Assembly: GCF_000735435.1 (NCBI RefSeq)
Contig: NZ_JMPP01000014.1
Coordinates: forward strand, 310,001-374,000
Source of the DNA: Klebsiella planticola ATCC 33531
GTDB lineage: Bacteria > Pseudomonadota > Gammaproteobacteria > Enterobacterales > Enterobacteriaceae
Length of the DNA: 64,000 nucleotides
Direction of reading: 5' to 3'
Position 1 is the stretch's first letter; the number at the start of each line of letters is the position of its first letter. The notes beneath the pieces were generated by a model. That model did no database searches and was not told where the DNA came from. It saw only the letters and a program-made list of their open reading frames with translations. The translations under genes were made by a program, and so were the position numbers. Positions 36,927-46,734 of the stretch are shown here, piece after piece.

Positions 36927-37787
36927 TCAGGGCGCTCTGAACAGCGCCAGCAGCGTGGCGAGCTGCTCATCAATGGGCGCCAGATCGCGTTTGACGATCA
37001 GGTGCAGCGGGGTAGCGCGTCGGGCGCCGTGGCTGAGCGGCAATATTTTCAACAGACCCTGATCCAACCGGGAGCGGATGCGCTCTTCCGGGAGCCAGCC
37101 GAAGCCGACCTGATAGAGCACGGCATCGATAGCGGCATCAATGGTGGAAAACGTCCACGCCTCGCGCCCCGTCTGCGGGTCGTCGCTGCGATCGGCGATA
37201 CGTACCAGCGGCCAGGAGGCCAGCGCACTGTCGTCGAGGGGGCCGCTCAGTCTGGCAAGCGGATGGTCCCGGTGGGCAACGGCAACAAAATCAATGTTCA
37301 TCAACCATTCGCCGCGCCCGGTAATATCCTGGCGGCGGGTGAGTACCATCACGTCGGCTTCGCTGCGGGCCTCCTGCTCATCTTTCATGTTTTCGAGGAC
37401 TTCGGTCAGCCTCACCTGAGTCTGCGGATGGCGCTGCTGAAACTGGCGCAGAATGGCAAACAGCCGTTCGCGAGGGAAAATACTGTCCACAACCAGGTCC
37501 AGACGGGTTCGTGCGCCGTTGTGCAGGGTCGCCGCGCGGGTTTCAACGTATGAAAATGCCTGCAGGAGCGGTTTTACCTGGCTTAGCAGCAGCTCTCCGG
37601 CCGGAGTGAGGACCGCGCGGCGGCCTGAGGGGTGCAGCAGCGCGACGCCCAGCCTTTCCTGCAACAGGGCGAGGTTATAGCTCACCGAAGACTGGCTGCG
37701 GTGAGTCTCTTCTGCTGCTTTTGCGAAACTACCGAGCGCGATGACTTTTTCCAGCAAGGCCCATTGTTCCAGCGTCGTTTTGTGCAT
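36927..37787 (-). CDS. LysR family transcriptional regulator
   Basis: A 286-residue LysR-type regulator. The winged helix-turn-helix is at about residues 5-62 (LLEKVIALGSFAKAAEE, SQSSVSYNLALLQERLG) and the substrate-binding domain follows. It diverges from the phenolic acid decarboxylase gene with 100 bases between the starts, so it very likely senses hydroxycinnamic acids or a related compound and controls that gene. It converges on the nikA upstream region. The effector is inferred from context only. Confidence 0.9.
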   Translation of the reverse strand: MHKTTLEQWALLEKVIALGSFAKAAEETHRSQSSVSYNLALLQERLGVALLHPSGRRAVLTPAGELLLSQVKPLLQAFSYVETRAATLHNGARTRLDLVVDSIFPRERLFAILRQFQQRHPQTQVRLTEVLENMKDEQEARSEADVMVLTRRQDITGRGEWLMNIDFVAVAHRDHPLARLSGPLDDSALASWPLVRIADRSDDPQTGREAWTFSTIDAAIDAVLYQVGFGWLPEERIRSRLDQGLLKILPLSHGARRATPLHLIVKRDLAPIDEQLATLLALFRAP

Positions 37788-37887
37788 TATTTATCGAAAA
37801 AGTGAATGAGTTTCATCAAAACATAGCGTTATTCATCCATTTTTTAAAGCAGTATGCTTGTTCTCAACAAATAGAGGAGAACAGATT

Positions 37888-38418
37888 ATGAGCACATTCG
37901 ACAAACATGACCTGAGCGGTTTTATCGGCAAACATCTGGTTTATACCTACGATAACGGCTGGAATTACGAAATTTACGTGAAAAACGCCAACACCCTGGA
38001 TTACCGAATTCACAGCGGTATCGTCGCGAATCGTTGGGTGAAAGATCAGCAGGCTTACATCGTTCGCGTTGGTGAAAGCATCTACAAAATTTCCTGGACC
38101 GAACCGACAGGCACTGATGTGAGCCTGATCGTCAATCTCGGCGACAAACTGTTTCACGGCACCATCTTCTTCCCGCGCTGGGTGATGAATAATCCGGAAA
38201 AAACCGTCTGCTTCCAGAACGATCATATCCCGCTGATGGTTTCTTACCGTGAAGCCGGACCGGCTTACCCGACGGAAGTGATTGACGAGTTCGCCACCAT
38301 TACCTTTATACGTGATTGCGGCGCGGATAATAACAGCGTCATTAATTGCCCGGCTAATCAATTACCGGCTGACTTTCCTGCAAATTTGTCATCTACCGGA
38401 AATGATTTTGTGAGCTAA
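37888..38418 (+). CDS. padC: Phenolic acid decarboxylase
   Basis: A 176-residue cofactor-free decarboxylase that turns ferulic, p-coumaric and caffeic acids into vinyl phenols. It aligns with Bacillus PadC across its length; the active-site set corresponds to Tyr19, Tyr21 (VYTYDNGW), Arg49 (NRWVKDQ) and Glu72 (WTEPTGTDVS). No signal peptide, so it is cytoplasmic. GAGGAGA lies upstream of ATG 37888. It is the divergent partner of a LysR gene and probably detoxifies plant phenolics. Symbol usage varies (padC, pad, padA). Confidence 0.93.
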   Translation: MSTFDKHDLSGFIGKHLVYTYDNGWNYEIYVKNANTLDYRIHSGIVANRWVKDQQAYIVRVGESIYKISWTEPTGTDVSLIVNLGDKLFHGTIFFPRWVMNNPEKTVCFQNDHIPLMVSYREAGPAYPTEVIDEFATITFIRDCGADNNSVINCPANQLPADFPANLSSTGNDFVS

Positions 38419-38501
38419 GATCTGTTTTTGAAATTCAGATTGCAGAATAAAATTCTATTTATTGTTTAACCGTTTAATGTCTGTTTACTTTACTACATCG
38501 T

Positions 38502-38528
38502 GCTCCTGTTTTGCCCATGAACGGGAGC
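38502..38528 (+). terminator. Probable terminator of the phenolic acid decarboxylase gene
   Basis: Ten-pair stem GCTCCTGTTT/GAACGGGAGC with two G-T pairs and a seven-base loop, followed by CGGTTTCCCTCTCTTCT. Confidence 0.6.
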
Positions 38529-38616
38529 CGGTTTCCCTCTCTTCTCCCGCCTCGTCATTTGTAAATTCCATTTAAAAACAATTGATTATTGTCTGTCTGG
38601 CAAATTATATTAATTT

Positions 38617-38633
38617 CTTAATATTATCCTAAG
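38617..38633 (+). promoter_or_regulatory. PmrA (BasR) box upstream of arnB
   Basis: CTTAATATTATCCTAAG fits the PmrA direct repeat (YTTAAK-N5-YTTAAG type) with one deviation in the second half. It is about 150 bases upstream of the arn operon, the known PmrA regulon member for polymyxin resistance. Confidence 0.75.
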
Positions 38634-38786
38634 CAACCCCGTCTAAATTTAATAACGTCAAATACCCTGGAATGAAAAGTGGTGCTGAAGAGATTCCATT
38701 TTCATTTTGTTTAAGTCCGCTGGCGCAGGATATTTTTTCTATCGACCCCGTAACCCTGAAAGGGTCATATACAGAACAGGAACATG

Positions 38787-39926
38787 ATGAGCGAATTTTT
38801 GCCGTTTTCGCGCCCGTCGATGGGCGACGCAGAGCTGGCTGCGCTGCGTGAAGTTTTGCAATCGGGCTGGATCACTACCGGACCGAAAAACCAGGCGTTG
38901 GAAGAGGCATTCTGTACGCTGACCGGCAACCGTCACGCCGTGGCGGTGAGTTCGGCGACTGGCGGCATGCACGTCACGCTGATGGCGTTGGGCATTGGCC
39001 CGGGCGATGAAGTCATCACGCCATCCCAGACCTGGGTTTCCACGCTGAACATGATTTGTCTGCTGGGTGCGACACCGGTGATGATCGATGTCGATCGCGA
39101 CAATCTGATGATTACCGCCGAAGCTGTGGCAGCGGCGATTACCCCCAACACCAAGGCGATTATTCCCGTGCACTATGCGGGTGCGCCTGCGGATATCGAC
39201 GCGATTCGCGCCGTGGCAGAACGTCACGGCATTCCGGTGATTGAAGATGCCGCGCACGCGGCGGGGACGTATTACAAGGGCAAACACGTGGGCGGACGCG
39301 GCTGCGCGATCTTCTCTTTCCACGCCATCAAAAATATGACCTGCGCCGAAGGTGGTCTGATCGTGACCGATGACGATGCGCTGGCATCGCGCATTCGTAG
39401 CCTGAAATTTCACGGACTTGGCGTCGATGCCTATGACCGTCAGACGCATGGCCGGGCGCCGCAGGCGGAGGTGATTTCGCCGGGCTTTAAATACAATCTG
39501 GCCGATATCAACGCCGCGCTGGCGCTGGTACAGCTGGATAAACTGGCCCATGCCAACCAGCGGCGTAGCGAGATTGCCCAACGCTATCTGCGCGAGCTGG
39601 CGGATACGCCGTTTAAGCCGCTGGCGATACCGGAATGGGAACACCAGCACGCCTGGCACCTGTTTATTATTCGCGTGGATGAAGCCACCTGCGGGATTAG
39701 CCGCGATGCGTTGATGGAAAAACTGAAAGCCATGGGCATCGGCACCGGCCTGCACTTCCGCGCGGCCCACACGCAAAAATACTACCGCGAGCGTTTCCCG
39801 ACGCTTTCCTTACCGAATACGGAATGGAACAGCGCGCGTATCTGTTCACTCCCTTTGTTCCCGGATATGACCGACGATGACGTCACTCGGGTCATTTCCG
39901 CGCTGCACCAGCTGTCAGGATGTTGA
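38787..39926 (+). CDS. arnB: UDP-4-amino-4-deoxy-L-arabinose--oxoglutarate aminotransferase ArnB
   Basis: A 379-residue PLP enzyme of the DegT/DnrJ/EryC1 family that aminates UDP-4-ketopentose with glutamate. The PLP lysine is in [15 protein letters not shown] and the conserved start is [14 protein letters not shown]. An ATG one codon upstream is possible. It opens the seven-gene arn operon for L-Ara4N modification of lipid A. arnC starts one base after its stop. Confidence 0.97.
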   Translation: MSEFLPFSRPSMGDAELAALREVLQSGWITTGPKNQALEEAFCTLTGNRHAVAVSSATGGMHVTLMALGIGPGDEVITPSQTWVSTLNMICLLGATPVMIDVDRDNLMITAEAVAAAITPNTKAIIPVHYAGAPADIDAIRAVAERHGIPVIEDAAHAAGTYYKGKHVGGRGCAIFSFHAIKNMTCAEGGLIVTDDDALASRIRSLKFHGLGVDAYDRQTHGRAPQAEVISPGFKYNLADINAALALVQLDKLAHANQRRSEIAQRYLRELADTPFKPLAIPEWEHQHAWHLFIIRVDEATCGISRDALMEKLKAMGIGTGLHFRAAHTQKYYRERFPTLSLPNTEWNSARICSLPLFPDMTDDDVTRVISALHQLSGC

Positions 39927-39927
39927 T

Positions 39928-40911
39928 ATGTTTACTTACCCACCCGTGAAAAAAGTCTCGGTCGTTATTCCGGTTTATAACGAACAGGAGAGCCTGCCCG
40001 AGCTGATTCGCCGTACGGATGCCGCCTGCGCGACGCTGGATCGCCAGTATGAGATTCTGCTGGTCGACGATGGCAGCAGCGATGAGTCTGCCCGTATGTT
40101 GACCGAGGCGGCAGAAGCCGAGGGCAGCCATGTGGTCGCGGTGTTGCTTAACCGCAACTATGGCCAGCACTCGGCCATTATGGCGGGCTTCAGCCATGCC
40201 ACCGGCGATCTGATTATTACCCTTGATGCCGACCTGCAAAACCCGCCGGAAGAGATCCCGCGCCTGGTGGCGAAGGCGGACGAAGGTTACGACGTGGTCG
40301 GTACCGTTCGGCAGAACCGCCAGGATACCTTCTTCCGCAAAAGCGCGTCGAAGATGATCAACCGCCTGATTCAACGTACCACCGGTAAAGCGATGGGGGA
40401 CTACGGCTGCATGCTGCGCGCCTATCGTCGCCACATTATTGACGCAATGCTCAATTGCCATGAGCGCAGTACGTTTATCCCGATTCTGGCAAATACCTTT
40501 GCCCGCCGGGCGGTCGAAATCCCGGTGATGCACGCGGAACGTGAATTTGGCGATTCCAAATACAGCTTTATGCGCCTGATTAATCTGATGTACGACCTGG
40601 TGACCTGTTTGACCACCACGCCGCTGCGTCTGCTTAGCGTCTTTGGCAGCGTGATTGCCCTGCTGGGCTTCGCTTTCGCCTTCCTGCTGGTGTTCCTGCG
40701 ACTGGTATTTGGCCCGCAGTGGGCGGCGGAAGGGGTGTTCATGCTGTTTGCCGTACTGTTCATGTTCATCGGAGCGCAGTTTGTCGGCATGGGGCTGCTC
40801 GGGGAGTATATCGGACGCATCTATAACGATGTCCGCGCCCGTCCCCGCTACTTTATTCAACGTGTTGTTCGTCAGCCGGAAACGGCGTCTCAAGAGGAAG
40901 ATCGTTCATGA
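39928..40911 (+). CDS. arnC: Undecaprenyl-phosphate 4-deoxy-4-formamido-L-arabinose transferase ArnC
   Basis: A 327-residue inner-membrane glycosyltransferase (GT2) that attaches the formamido-arabinose to undecaprenyl phosphate. The catalytic domain has [23 protein letters not shown] and [11 protein letters not shown]; two transmembrane helices follow near residues 235-300. It overlaps arnA by ATGA. The start [15 protein letters not shown] matches the family; the frame is open to 39877. Confidence 0.97.
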   Translation: MFTYPPVKKVSVVIPVYNEQESLPELIRRTDAACATLDRQYEILLVDDGSSDESARMLTEAAEAEGSHVVAVLLNRNYGQHSAIMAGFSHATGDLIITLDADLQNPPEEIPRLVAKADEGYDVVGTVRQNRQDTFFRKSASKMINRLIQRTTGKAMGDYGCMLRAYRRHIIDAMLNCHERSTFIPILANTFARRAVEIPVMHAEREFGDSKYSFMRLINLMYDLVTCLTTTPLRLLSVFGSVIALLGFAFAFLLVFLRLVFGPQWAAEGVFMLFAVLFMFIGAQFVGMGLLGEYIGRIYNDVRARPRYFIQRVVRQPETASQEEDRS

Positions 40912-42893
40912 AAGCTGTAGTCTTCGCTTATCACGATATGGGTTGTGCTGGCATTCAGTCTCTGCTGGATTCCGGGTATGAAATCGCCGCTATTTTCACC
41001 CATCCGGATAACCCTGGCGAAAACCATTTCTTTGGCTCGGTTGCGCGTATTGCTGCTGAACAAGGTATCCCGGTGTGGGCACCAGAAGATGTTAACCACC
41101 CGCTGTGGATTGAACGCATCCGCGACATGAAGCCGGACGTACTGTTCTCTTTCTACTATCGCAACATGCTGGGCGACGATATCCTCAGCCTTGCGCCAAA
41201 AGGCGGCTTCAACCTGCACGGTTCTCTGCTGCCGCAATATCGCGGCCGCGCGCCGTTGAACTGGGTGCTGGTTAACGGTGAAACGGAAACCGGCGTGACC
41301 CTGCATCGCATGGTCAGCCGTGCGGATGCCGGCGATATCGTGGCGCAGCAGACGGTGGCTATCGGTGCTGATGATGTCGCGCTGAGCCTGCATCGCAAGC
41401 TGTGCGCCGCGGCGTCAGAGCTGCTAAACCAGGCTCTGCCGGCGATTCGTGAAGATAAAATCCAGGCTCGTGCCCAGGATGAAAGCCAGGCCACCTACGT
41501 TGGGCGCCGCACGCCGGAAGATGGCCGTCTCGATTGGGACAAACCTGCGCTGACGCTGCATAACCTGGTCCGCGCGGTTTCCGATCCGTGGCCGGGGGCG
41601 TTTGGCTATGTGGGCGCGAATAAATTTATCGTCTGGAAATCCCGCGTGCGTCAGGACCTGGCAGCGGCGAAGCCTGGAACGGTGATGTCGACCTCTCCGC
41701 TGGTGGTCGCTTGTCAGGATGGCGCGCTGGAGATCGTAACCGGTCAAACCGAGCGCGGCGTTTACATGCAGGGTACGCAGCTGGCGCAGGCGCTGGGGCT
41801 GGTATCCGGTGCGGTACTGAGCAGCAAACCGGTTGTGGCGATGAAACGTCGTACCCGCGTGCTGATCCTTGGCGTGAACGGTTTTATCGGCAACCACCTG
41901 ACCGAGCGCCTGCTCGCCGACGACAACTATGAAATCTATGGCCTGGATATCGGGTCGGACGCGATCAGTCGTTTCCTCGGCAACCCGCGCTTCCACTTCG
42001 TTGAAGGCGATATCAGCATTCACTCCGAGTGGATCGAATACCACATTAAGAAATGCGACGTGGTACTGCCGCTGGTGGCCATCGCGACGCCAATCGAATA
42101 TACCCGCAACCCGCTGCGCGTGTTCGAGCTGGACTTCGAAGAGAACCTGAAGATTATCCGCGACTGCGTGAAATACGATAAGCGCATTATCTTCCCGTCG
42201 ACCTCCGAAGTGTACGGCATGTGCACCGACAAAAACTTCGATGAAGACACCTCAAACCTGGTGGTCGGCCCGATCAACAAACAGCGCTGGATTTACTCGG
42301 TATCGAAGCAACTGCTCGACCGCGTTATCTGGGCCTATGGCGACAAGTCCGGTCTGCGCTTCACCCTGTTCCGCCCGTTTAACTGGATGGGACCACGTCT
42401 GGATAACCTGAACGCCGCGCGTATCGGCAGCTCTCGTGCGATTACTCAGCTGATCCTGAACCTGGTTGAAGGTTCGCCGATCAAGCTGATCGAAGGCGGT
42501 AAACAAAAACGCTGCTTCACCGATATTAGCGACGGTATCGAAGCGCTGTTCCGCATTATTGAGAACAAAGACGGCCGCTGCGACGGGCAGATTATCAACA
42601 TCGGTAACCCGGAAAACGAAGCCAGCATCAAAGAGCTAGCGGAGATGCTGCTGGCGTGCTTCGAGCGTCATCCGCTGCGCAATAACTTCCCGCCGTTCGC
42701 CGGTTTCCGCGACGTCGAGAGCAGCGATTACTACGGTAAGGGCTATCAGGATGTGGAGCATCGTAAGCCGAGCATTCGTAACGCGAAGCGCTGCCTGAAC
42801 TGGACGCCGACGGTTCCGATGGAAGAAACCGTGGAGCATACGCTCGACTTCTTCCTGCGCACGGTTGAGCTGGTGGACGATAAGACATCATGA
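40908..42893 (+). CDS. arnA: Bifunctional UDP-4-amino-4-deoxy-L-arabinose formyltransferase / UDP-glucuronic acid decarboxylase ArnA
   Basis: A 661-residue two-domain cytoplasmic enzyme. The N-terminal formyltransferase (about residues 1-305) shows [18 protein letters not shown]; the C-terminal decarboxylating dehydrogenase (about 315-660) starts with the NAD motif [15 protein letters not shown] and has the SDR tyrosine in [11 protein letters not shown]. It makes UDP-4-ketopentose and later formylates the amino sugar. Both halves are intact. It overlaps arnC and arnD by four bases each. Confidence 0.98.
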   Translation: MKAVVFAYHDMGCAGIQSLLDSGYEIAAIFTHPDNPGENHFFGSVARIAAEQGIPVWAPEDVNHPLWIERIRDMKPDVLFSFYYRNMLGDDILSLAPKGGFNLHGSLLPQYRGRAPLNWVLVNGETETGVTLHRMVSRADAGDIVAQQTVAIGADDVALSLHRKLCAAASELLNQALPAIREDKIQARAQDESQATYVGRRTPEDGRLDWDKPALTLHNLVRAVSDPWPGAFGYVGANKFIVWKSRVRQDLAAAKPGTVMSTSPLVVACQDGALEIVTGQTERGVYMQGTQLAQALGLVSGAVLSSKPVVAMKRRTRVLILGVNGFIGNHLTERLLADDNYEIYGLDIGSDAISRFLGNPRFHFVEGDISIHSEWIEYHIKKCDVVLPLVAIATPIEYTRNPLRVFELDFEENLKIIRDCVKYDKRIIFPSTSEVYGMCTDKNFDEDTSNLVVGPINKQRWIYSVSKQLLDRVIWAYGDKSGLRFTLFRPFNWMGPRLDNLNAARIGSSRAITQLILNLVEGSPIKLIEGGKQKRCFTDISDGIEALFRIIENKDGRCDGQIINIGNPENEASIKELAEMLLACFERHPLRNNFPPFAGFRDVESSDYYGKGYQDVEHRKPSIRNAKRCLNWTPTVPMEETVEHTLDFFLRTVELVDDKTS

Positions 42894-43792
42894 AACAGGT
42901 CGGCTTACGCATAGATGTCGATACCTTTCGCGGTACCCGGGACGGGGTACCGCGCCTGTTGAGCCTGCTGGGCCAGCACGGGGTTCAGGCAAGCTTCTTC
43001 TTCAGCGTTGGGCCGGACAATATGGGGCGTCATTTATGGCGCTTGATAAAACCGAAGTTTCTGTGGAAGATGCTGCGTTCAAACGCCGCTTCGCTGTACG
43101 GCTGGGATATTTTGCTGGCCGGCACCGCCTGGCCTGGGCGACGGATTGGCGCGGGTAATGAAGAGGTTATCCGTGCGACGGCGCAGACGCATGAAGTGGG
43201 TCTGCATGCCTGGGATCATTACAGCTGGCAGGCATGGAGCGGCGTCTGGCCACAGGAGCGGCTGGCGCTGGAGGTCGAACGTGGCCTGCTCGAGCTGGAG
43301 CGGATCATCGGCCGTTCGGTCACCTGTTCCGCCGTGGCGGGCTGGCGCGCGGATCAGCGGGTGATTAAAGCCAAAGAGTCCTTCAATTTCCTCTACAACA
43401 GCGACTGCCGGGGCTCGCGTCCCTTCCTGCCGTTGCTGGGCGACAAGGTGACAGGTACGGTGCAGATCCCCGTTACGCTGCCTACCTGGGATGAAGTGGT
43501 CGGCAGTAGCGTCGATGCCGGGGGCTTCAATCGCTATCTTCTGGATTGTATTCATCAGGATAGCGGTACGCCGGTCTACACCATTCATGCTGAAGTGGAA
43601 GGAATTGCCTTTGCCCGGCAGTTTGATGAACTGCTGACGATGGCCGCACAGGAAGAAATCCAGTTTTGCCCGCTGAGCCAACTGCTGCCCGCAGATTTTA
43701 GCGAGCTGCCGCTGGGTAAAGTGGTTCGCGGTGAATTGGCTGGCCGGGAAGGCTGGCTTGGGCGTGAACAATTATTGAGTCAGGACGTATGA
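42890..43792 (+). CDS. arnD: 4-deoxy-4-formamido-L-arabinose-phosphoundecaprenol deformylase ArnD
   Basis: A 300-residue NodB-type polysaccharide deacetylase that removes the formyl group from the lipid-linked sugar at the inner membrane. The metal-binding motifs are recognisable: [10 protein letters not shown] near the N terminus and [11 protein letters not shown] in the middle. It overlaps arnA and arnT by ATGA. Confidence 0.97.
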   Translation: MKQVGLRIDVDTFRGTRDGVPRLLSLLGQHGVQASFFFSVGPDNMGRHLWRLIKPKFLWKMLRSNAASLYGWDILLAGTAWPGRRIGAGNEEVIRATAQTHEVGLHAWDHYSWQAWSGVWPQERLALEVERGLLELERIIGRSVTCSAVAGWRADQRVIKAKESFNFLYNSDCRGSRPFLPLLGDKVTGTVQIPVTLPTWDEVVGSSVDAGGFNRYLLDCIHQDSGTPVYTIHAEVEGIAFARQFDELLTMAAQEEIQFCPLSQLLPADFSELPLGKVVRGELAGREGWLGREQLLSQDV

Positions 43793-45444
43793 AAAGCATT
43801 CGTTATAGCGTCTCTTTAGTGGTGTTATTTGCGCTGTATTATCTACTTCCGTTGAATTTCCGCCTGCTCTGGCAGCCTGATGAAACGCGCTATGCGGAGA
43901 TCAGCCGCGAGATGCTGGCGTCCGGTGACTGGGTGGTGCCGCATTTTCTCGGGCTGCGCTATTTTGAAAAACCGATTGCCGGATACTGGATTAACAGCAT
44001 CGGGCAGTGGTTGTTTGGTCACAATAACTTTGCCGTACGCTTTGGCTCGGTATTCTCCATTAGCGTCACCGCGCTGCTGATTGCGTGGCTGGCATGGCGA
44101 ATCTGGCAGGACAAACGGGTGGCGATTCTGTCCGCCGTGATCTTCCTGACCGCTCTGCTGGTTTACGCTATTGGCACCTATGCGGTGCTGGACCCGATGA
44201 TCACCCTGTGGATGGCGCTGGCGATGTGCAGTTTCTGGGGCGCCGCTCAGGCGCAGACCCGAAACGGTAAACTCATCGGCTACGCGCTGCTGGGGGTGGC
44301 CTGTGGAATGGGGGTGATGACCAAAGGCTTCCTGGCGCTGGCGGTGCCGGTTGTCGGGGTCCTGCCGTGGGTGATTGCCCAGAAACGCTGGCGTGAAGTG
44401 CTGACCTACGGCTGGCTGGCGGTGGGCGTCTGTATCCTGACGGTGCTGCCCTGGGGCCTGGCTATCGCCAAACGCGAACCGGACTTCTGGCGCTATTTCT
44501 TCTGGGTGGAGCATATTCAACGCTTTGCCGAAAAAGATGCCCAGCACAAGGCGCCGTTCTGGTATTACATCCCGTTCCTGCTCGCCGGAAGCCTGCCGTG
44601 GCTGGCGCTGCTGCCCGGGGCGCTGAAGCGCGGCTGGAGCGAGCGCGATGACGTGCGCGGCGCGCTGTATCTGCTTGGCTGGGTGGCGATGCCGTTCCTG
44701 TTTTTCAGCATCGCCAAAGGGAAACTACCGACCTACATTCTGCCGTGCTTCGGGCCGCTATCGATTCTGATGGCACGCTATGCGCTGGATGCGGCGAAGG
44801 CGGGAGCGAAAGCGCTGCGCATTAACGGCCTCATCAACCTTGTCTTTGGTCTGGTTGGCCTGATTGCCGTGCTGGTGGTGTCGCCGTGGGGCGTGATGCA
44901 TAAACCGGTCTGGACGCAGATCGAGCTGTATAAATGTCTGCTGGCGGCGATTGCGTTTGCCGTCTGGGCGCTGATGGGCTGGCTGGCGATGAAAGATAAC
45001 GGTCGTCGCTGGACATTAGCCGCCTGCTGTCCCCTGGGGCTGGCGCTGCTGATTGGCTTTGCTATTCCTGACCGGGTGATTGATAGTAAGCAGCCGCAGT
45101 TCATGGTCGATATTATTGGTGAATCGCTGGCGCCAAGCCGCTATGTGCTGAGCAACAACGTTGGCATTGCCGCGGGTCTGGCGTGGGAACTCAAGCGCAA
45201 CGATATCATCATGTATGACAAGCAGGGCGAACTGAAGTACGGTTTAGACTGGCCGGATGCGAAGAATGGCTTTGTGAGCCAGAGTGAGTTTGCCAGCTGG
45301 CTGGCAGCGCATCGCCAGGAAGGACCGGTATCGCTGGTGCTGTTGATGGATAAAGGAGAAAACATGGCCGATTTACCGCTACCGAAACCTGACAGCAGCT
45401 ATGTGTTAGAGCGGGTTGTGTTTCTCCAGTATCTGCCGCAATGA
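43789..45444 (+). CDS. arnT: Lipid IV(A) 4-amino-4-deoxy-L-arabinosyltransferase ArnT
   Basis: A 551-residue polytopic inner-membrane GT-C glycosyltransferase that moves L-Ara4N from undecaprenyl phosphate to lipid A on the periplasmic side, giving resistance to polymyxin and cationic peptides. The first periplasmic loop holds the conserved [15 protein letters not shown] and FEKPIAGYW; about 12 hydrophobic segments follow, then a periplasmic C-terminal domain. It overlaps arnE by four bases. Confidence 0.97.
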   Translation: MKSIRYSVSLVVLFALYYLLPLNFRLLWQPDETRYAEISREMLASGDWVVPHFLGLRYFEKPIAGYWINSIGQWLFGHNNFAVRFGSVFSISVTALLIAWLAWRIWQDKRVAILSAVIFLTALLVYAIGTYAVLDPMITLWMALAMCSFWGAAQAQTRNGKLIGYALLGVACGMGVMTKGFLALAVPVVGVLPWVIAQKRWREVLTYGWLAVGVCILTVLPWGLAIAKREPDFWRYFFWVEHIQRFAEKDAQHKAPFWYYIPFLLAGSLPWLALLPGALKRGWSERDDVRGALYLLGWVAMPFLFFSIAKGKLPTYILPCFGPLSILMARYALDAAKAGAKALRINGLINLVFGLVGLIAVLVVSPWGVMHKPVWTQIELYKCLLAAIAFAVWALMGWLAMKDNGRRWTLAACCPLGLALLIGFAIPDRVIDSKQPQFMVDIIGESLAPSRYVLSNNVGIAAGLAWELKRNDIIMYDKQGELKYGLDWPDAKNGFVSQSEFASWLAAHRQEGPVSLVLLMDKGENMADLPLPKPDSSYVLERVVFLQYLPQ

Positions 45445-45779
45445 GTACCTGGATCTGCCTGGCGCTGGCGAGCCTGTTAAGCTGCGCCGGGCAGCTGTGC
45501 CAGAAACAGGCGACGCGCCCGTCTAAATCACGGCGGCGCGGTCGCCATATTCTCGGCTGGCTGGGCCTTGCGCTCCTGGCGCTCGGCGGCGGTATGCTGC
45601 TGTGGCTGAGCGTGCTGCAATCCATTCCGGTGAGTGTGGCCTATCCCATGCTGAGCCTCAATTTTGTCTGGGTGACGTTAGCGGCCTGGGGGATCTGGCG
45701 CGAGCCGGTAGCCCGGCGGCACTGGGTCGGCGTAGGGCTGATTGTGGTTGGCATCGTGGTGCTCGGGAGTAGCGTCTGA
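45441..45779 (+). CDS. arnE: 4-amino-4-deoxy-L-arabinose-phosphoundecaprenol flippase subunit ArnE
   Basis: A 112-residue small membrane protein of the EamA/SMR-like fold with four hydrophobic segments ([20 protein letters not shown] is one). With ArnF it is thought to flip undecaprenyl-phosphate-L-Ara4N to the periplasmic side. Its stop overlaps the arnF start by one base (TGATG). Confidence 0.94.
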   Translation: MSTWICLALASLLSCAGQLCQKQATRPSKSRRRGRHILGWLGLALLALGGGMLLWLSVLQSIPVSVAYPMLSLNFVWVTLAAWGIWREPVARRHWVGVGLIVVGIVVLGSSV

Positions 45780-46162
45780 TGGGGTTAATCTGGGCGTTAT
45801 TCAGCGTCGGGCTGGTCAGCGCCGCACAGCTTCTGCTGCGCGGGGCGATGGTTGAGCTGCCGCCGCTGAGTGACCTGTTCGCGTTTCTCAATCATCTTCT
45901 ACACCTGCGTGCCGGAACTATCGGCCTGGGTCTGGGGCTGAGCGGCTACCTGCTGTCGATGGTCTGCTGGTACTTTGCGCTGCACCAGCTGCCGCTGGCT
46001 AAAGCCTACGCGCTGCTCAGCCTTAGCTACATTCTGGTCTGGGCCGCCGCCATCTGGTTGCCCGGCTGGCATGAGCCTTTCCACTGGCGTTCCCTGCTGG
46101 GGGTGCTGATTATCATCGCCGGCGTGCTGACAATCTTCTGGCCGGCGAAGCGTAAAGCCTGA
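45779..46162 (+). CDS. arnF: 4-amino-4-deoxy-L-arabinose-phosphoundecaprenol flippase subunit ArnF
   Basis: A 127-residue four-helix membrane protein, partner of ArnE. It is the last gene of arnBCADTEF. Its stop codon is one base away from the stop of the convergent acpT gene, so no terminator fits between them. Confidence 0.94.
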   Translation: MGLIWALFSVGLVSAAQLLLRGAMVELPPLSDLFAFLNHLLHLRAGTIGLGLGLSGYLLSMVCWYFALHQLPLAKAYALLSLSYILVWAAAIWLPGWHEPFHWRSLLGVLIIIAGVLTIFWPAKRKA

Positions 46163-46163
46163 G

Positions 46164-46733
46164 TCAGCGAATCCTGTCGGCCCTCAACGCAAACGGCGTT
46201 GGCGTGCAGACCGCCAGACTCAGATCGGCAAGCTGAATCTGACTGACCGGGAGCGTCGCGCCGCGTGTGCTGTCGACGCTGGCAATCTGCCAGGCGCTGC
46301 CGCCGCGCTGCTTAACCATCGCTTCTTTGCGTGTCCAGATACGCCAGAAGGCGTCGAGCTGCCGTTCCGGATGCTCCGCTTCGACCTCCGCATGCTCCCC
46401 GAGACTGAATACGGCGTTAGCCAGCCTGCGCCAGTTGGGGCGAGGGCGAATCACTTCGATATCGCAGCCGACCTCGCCTTCATCGCTGAGCAGCAGGGCG
46501 ATATCATCGCCACTGTGGCTGAGGTTAAACCACAGCCCCGTCTCGCCGGAGAACCCCGGTTTACCGTGTTCAGCGTAAATAATCTCAGGCAGCGGCGACA
46601 CCGCCTGCGCCAACAGGACCCGACCCGCCAGCCAGCTTGCGCGACGACTGCCCTGCGGCGCCTGAGCCGCGAGGTTCTGCGGCAGAGGCCGGGTGCTTAA
46701 CGTCGAGATTTTTCCCAGAAAAAGTCGATACAT
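46164..46733 (-). CDS. acpT: 4'-phosphopantetheinyl transferase AcpT
   Basis: A 189-residue Sfp-type phosphopantetheinyl transferase that activates acyl carrier proteins. The motifs LWFNLSHSGDD, GCDIEV and FWRIWTRKEAMVKQRG are complete. The start at 46733 is two bases past the stop of the preceding ketosynthase gene; longer frames are not conserved. In E. coli K-12 acpT has lost its neighbours, while in O157:H7 it serves the two carrier proteins of the linked cluster; the same pairing is expected here with the proteins at 58199-58721. Confidence 0.95.
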   Translation of the reverse strand: MYRLFLGKISTLSTRPLPQNLAAQAPQGSRRASWLAGRVLLAQAVSPLPEIIYAEHGKPGFSGETGLWFNLSHSGDDIALLLSDEGEVGCDIEVIRPRPNWRRLANAVFSLGEHAEVEAEHPERQLDAFWRIWTRKEAMVKQRGGSAWQIASVDSTRGATLPVSQIQLADLSLAVCTPTPFALRADRIR

Positions 46734-46734
46734 A

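Larger units (their letters stand above)
38419..38786. other. AT-rich intergenic region between the decarboxylase gene and arnB
   Basis: 368 bases without a gene. It contains a terminator-like hairpin at 38502-38528, a PmrA box at 38617-38633 and the presumed arn promoter downstream of it. Confidence 0.6.

Noticed and set aside
38739-40893. Long minus-strand frames (345 and 333 codons) opposite arnB and arnC
   Set aside because: Both are antisense shadows of well-identified arn genes and show no protein family features.
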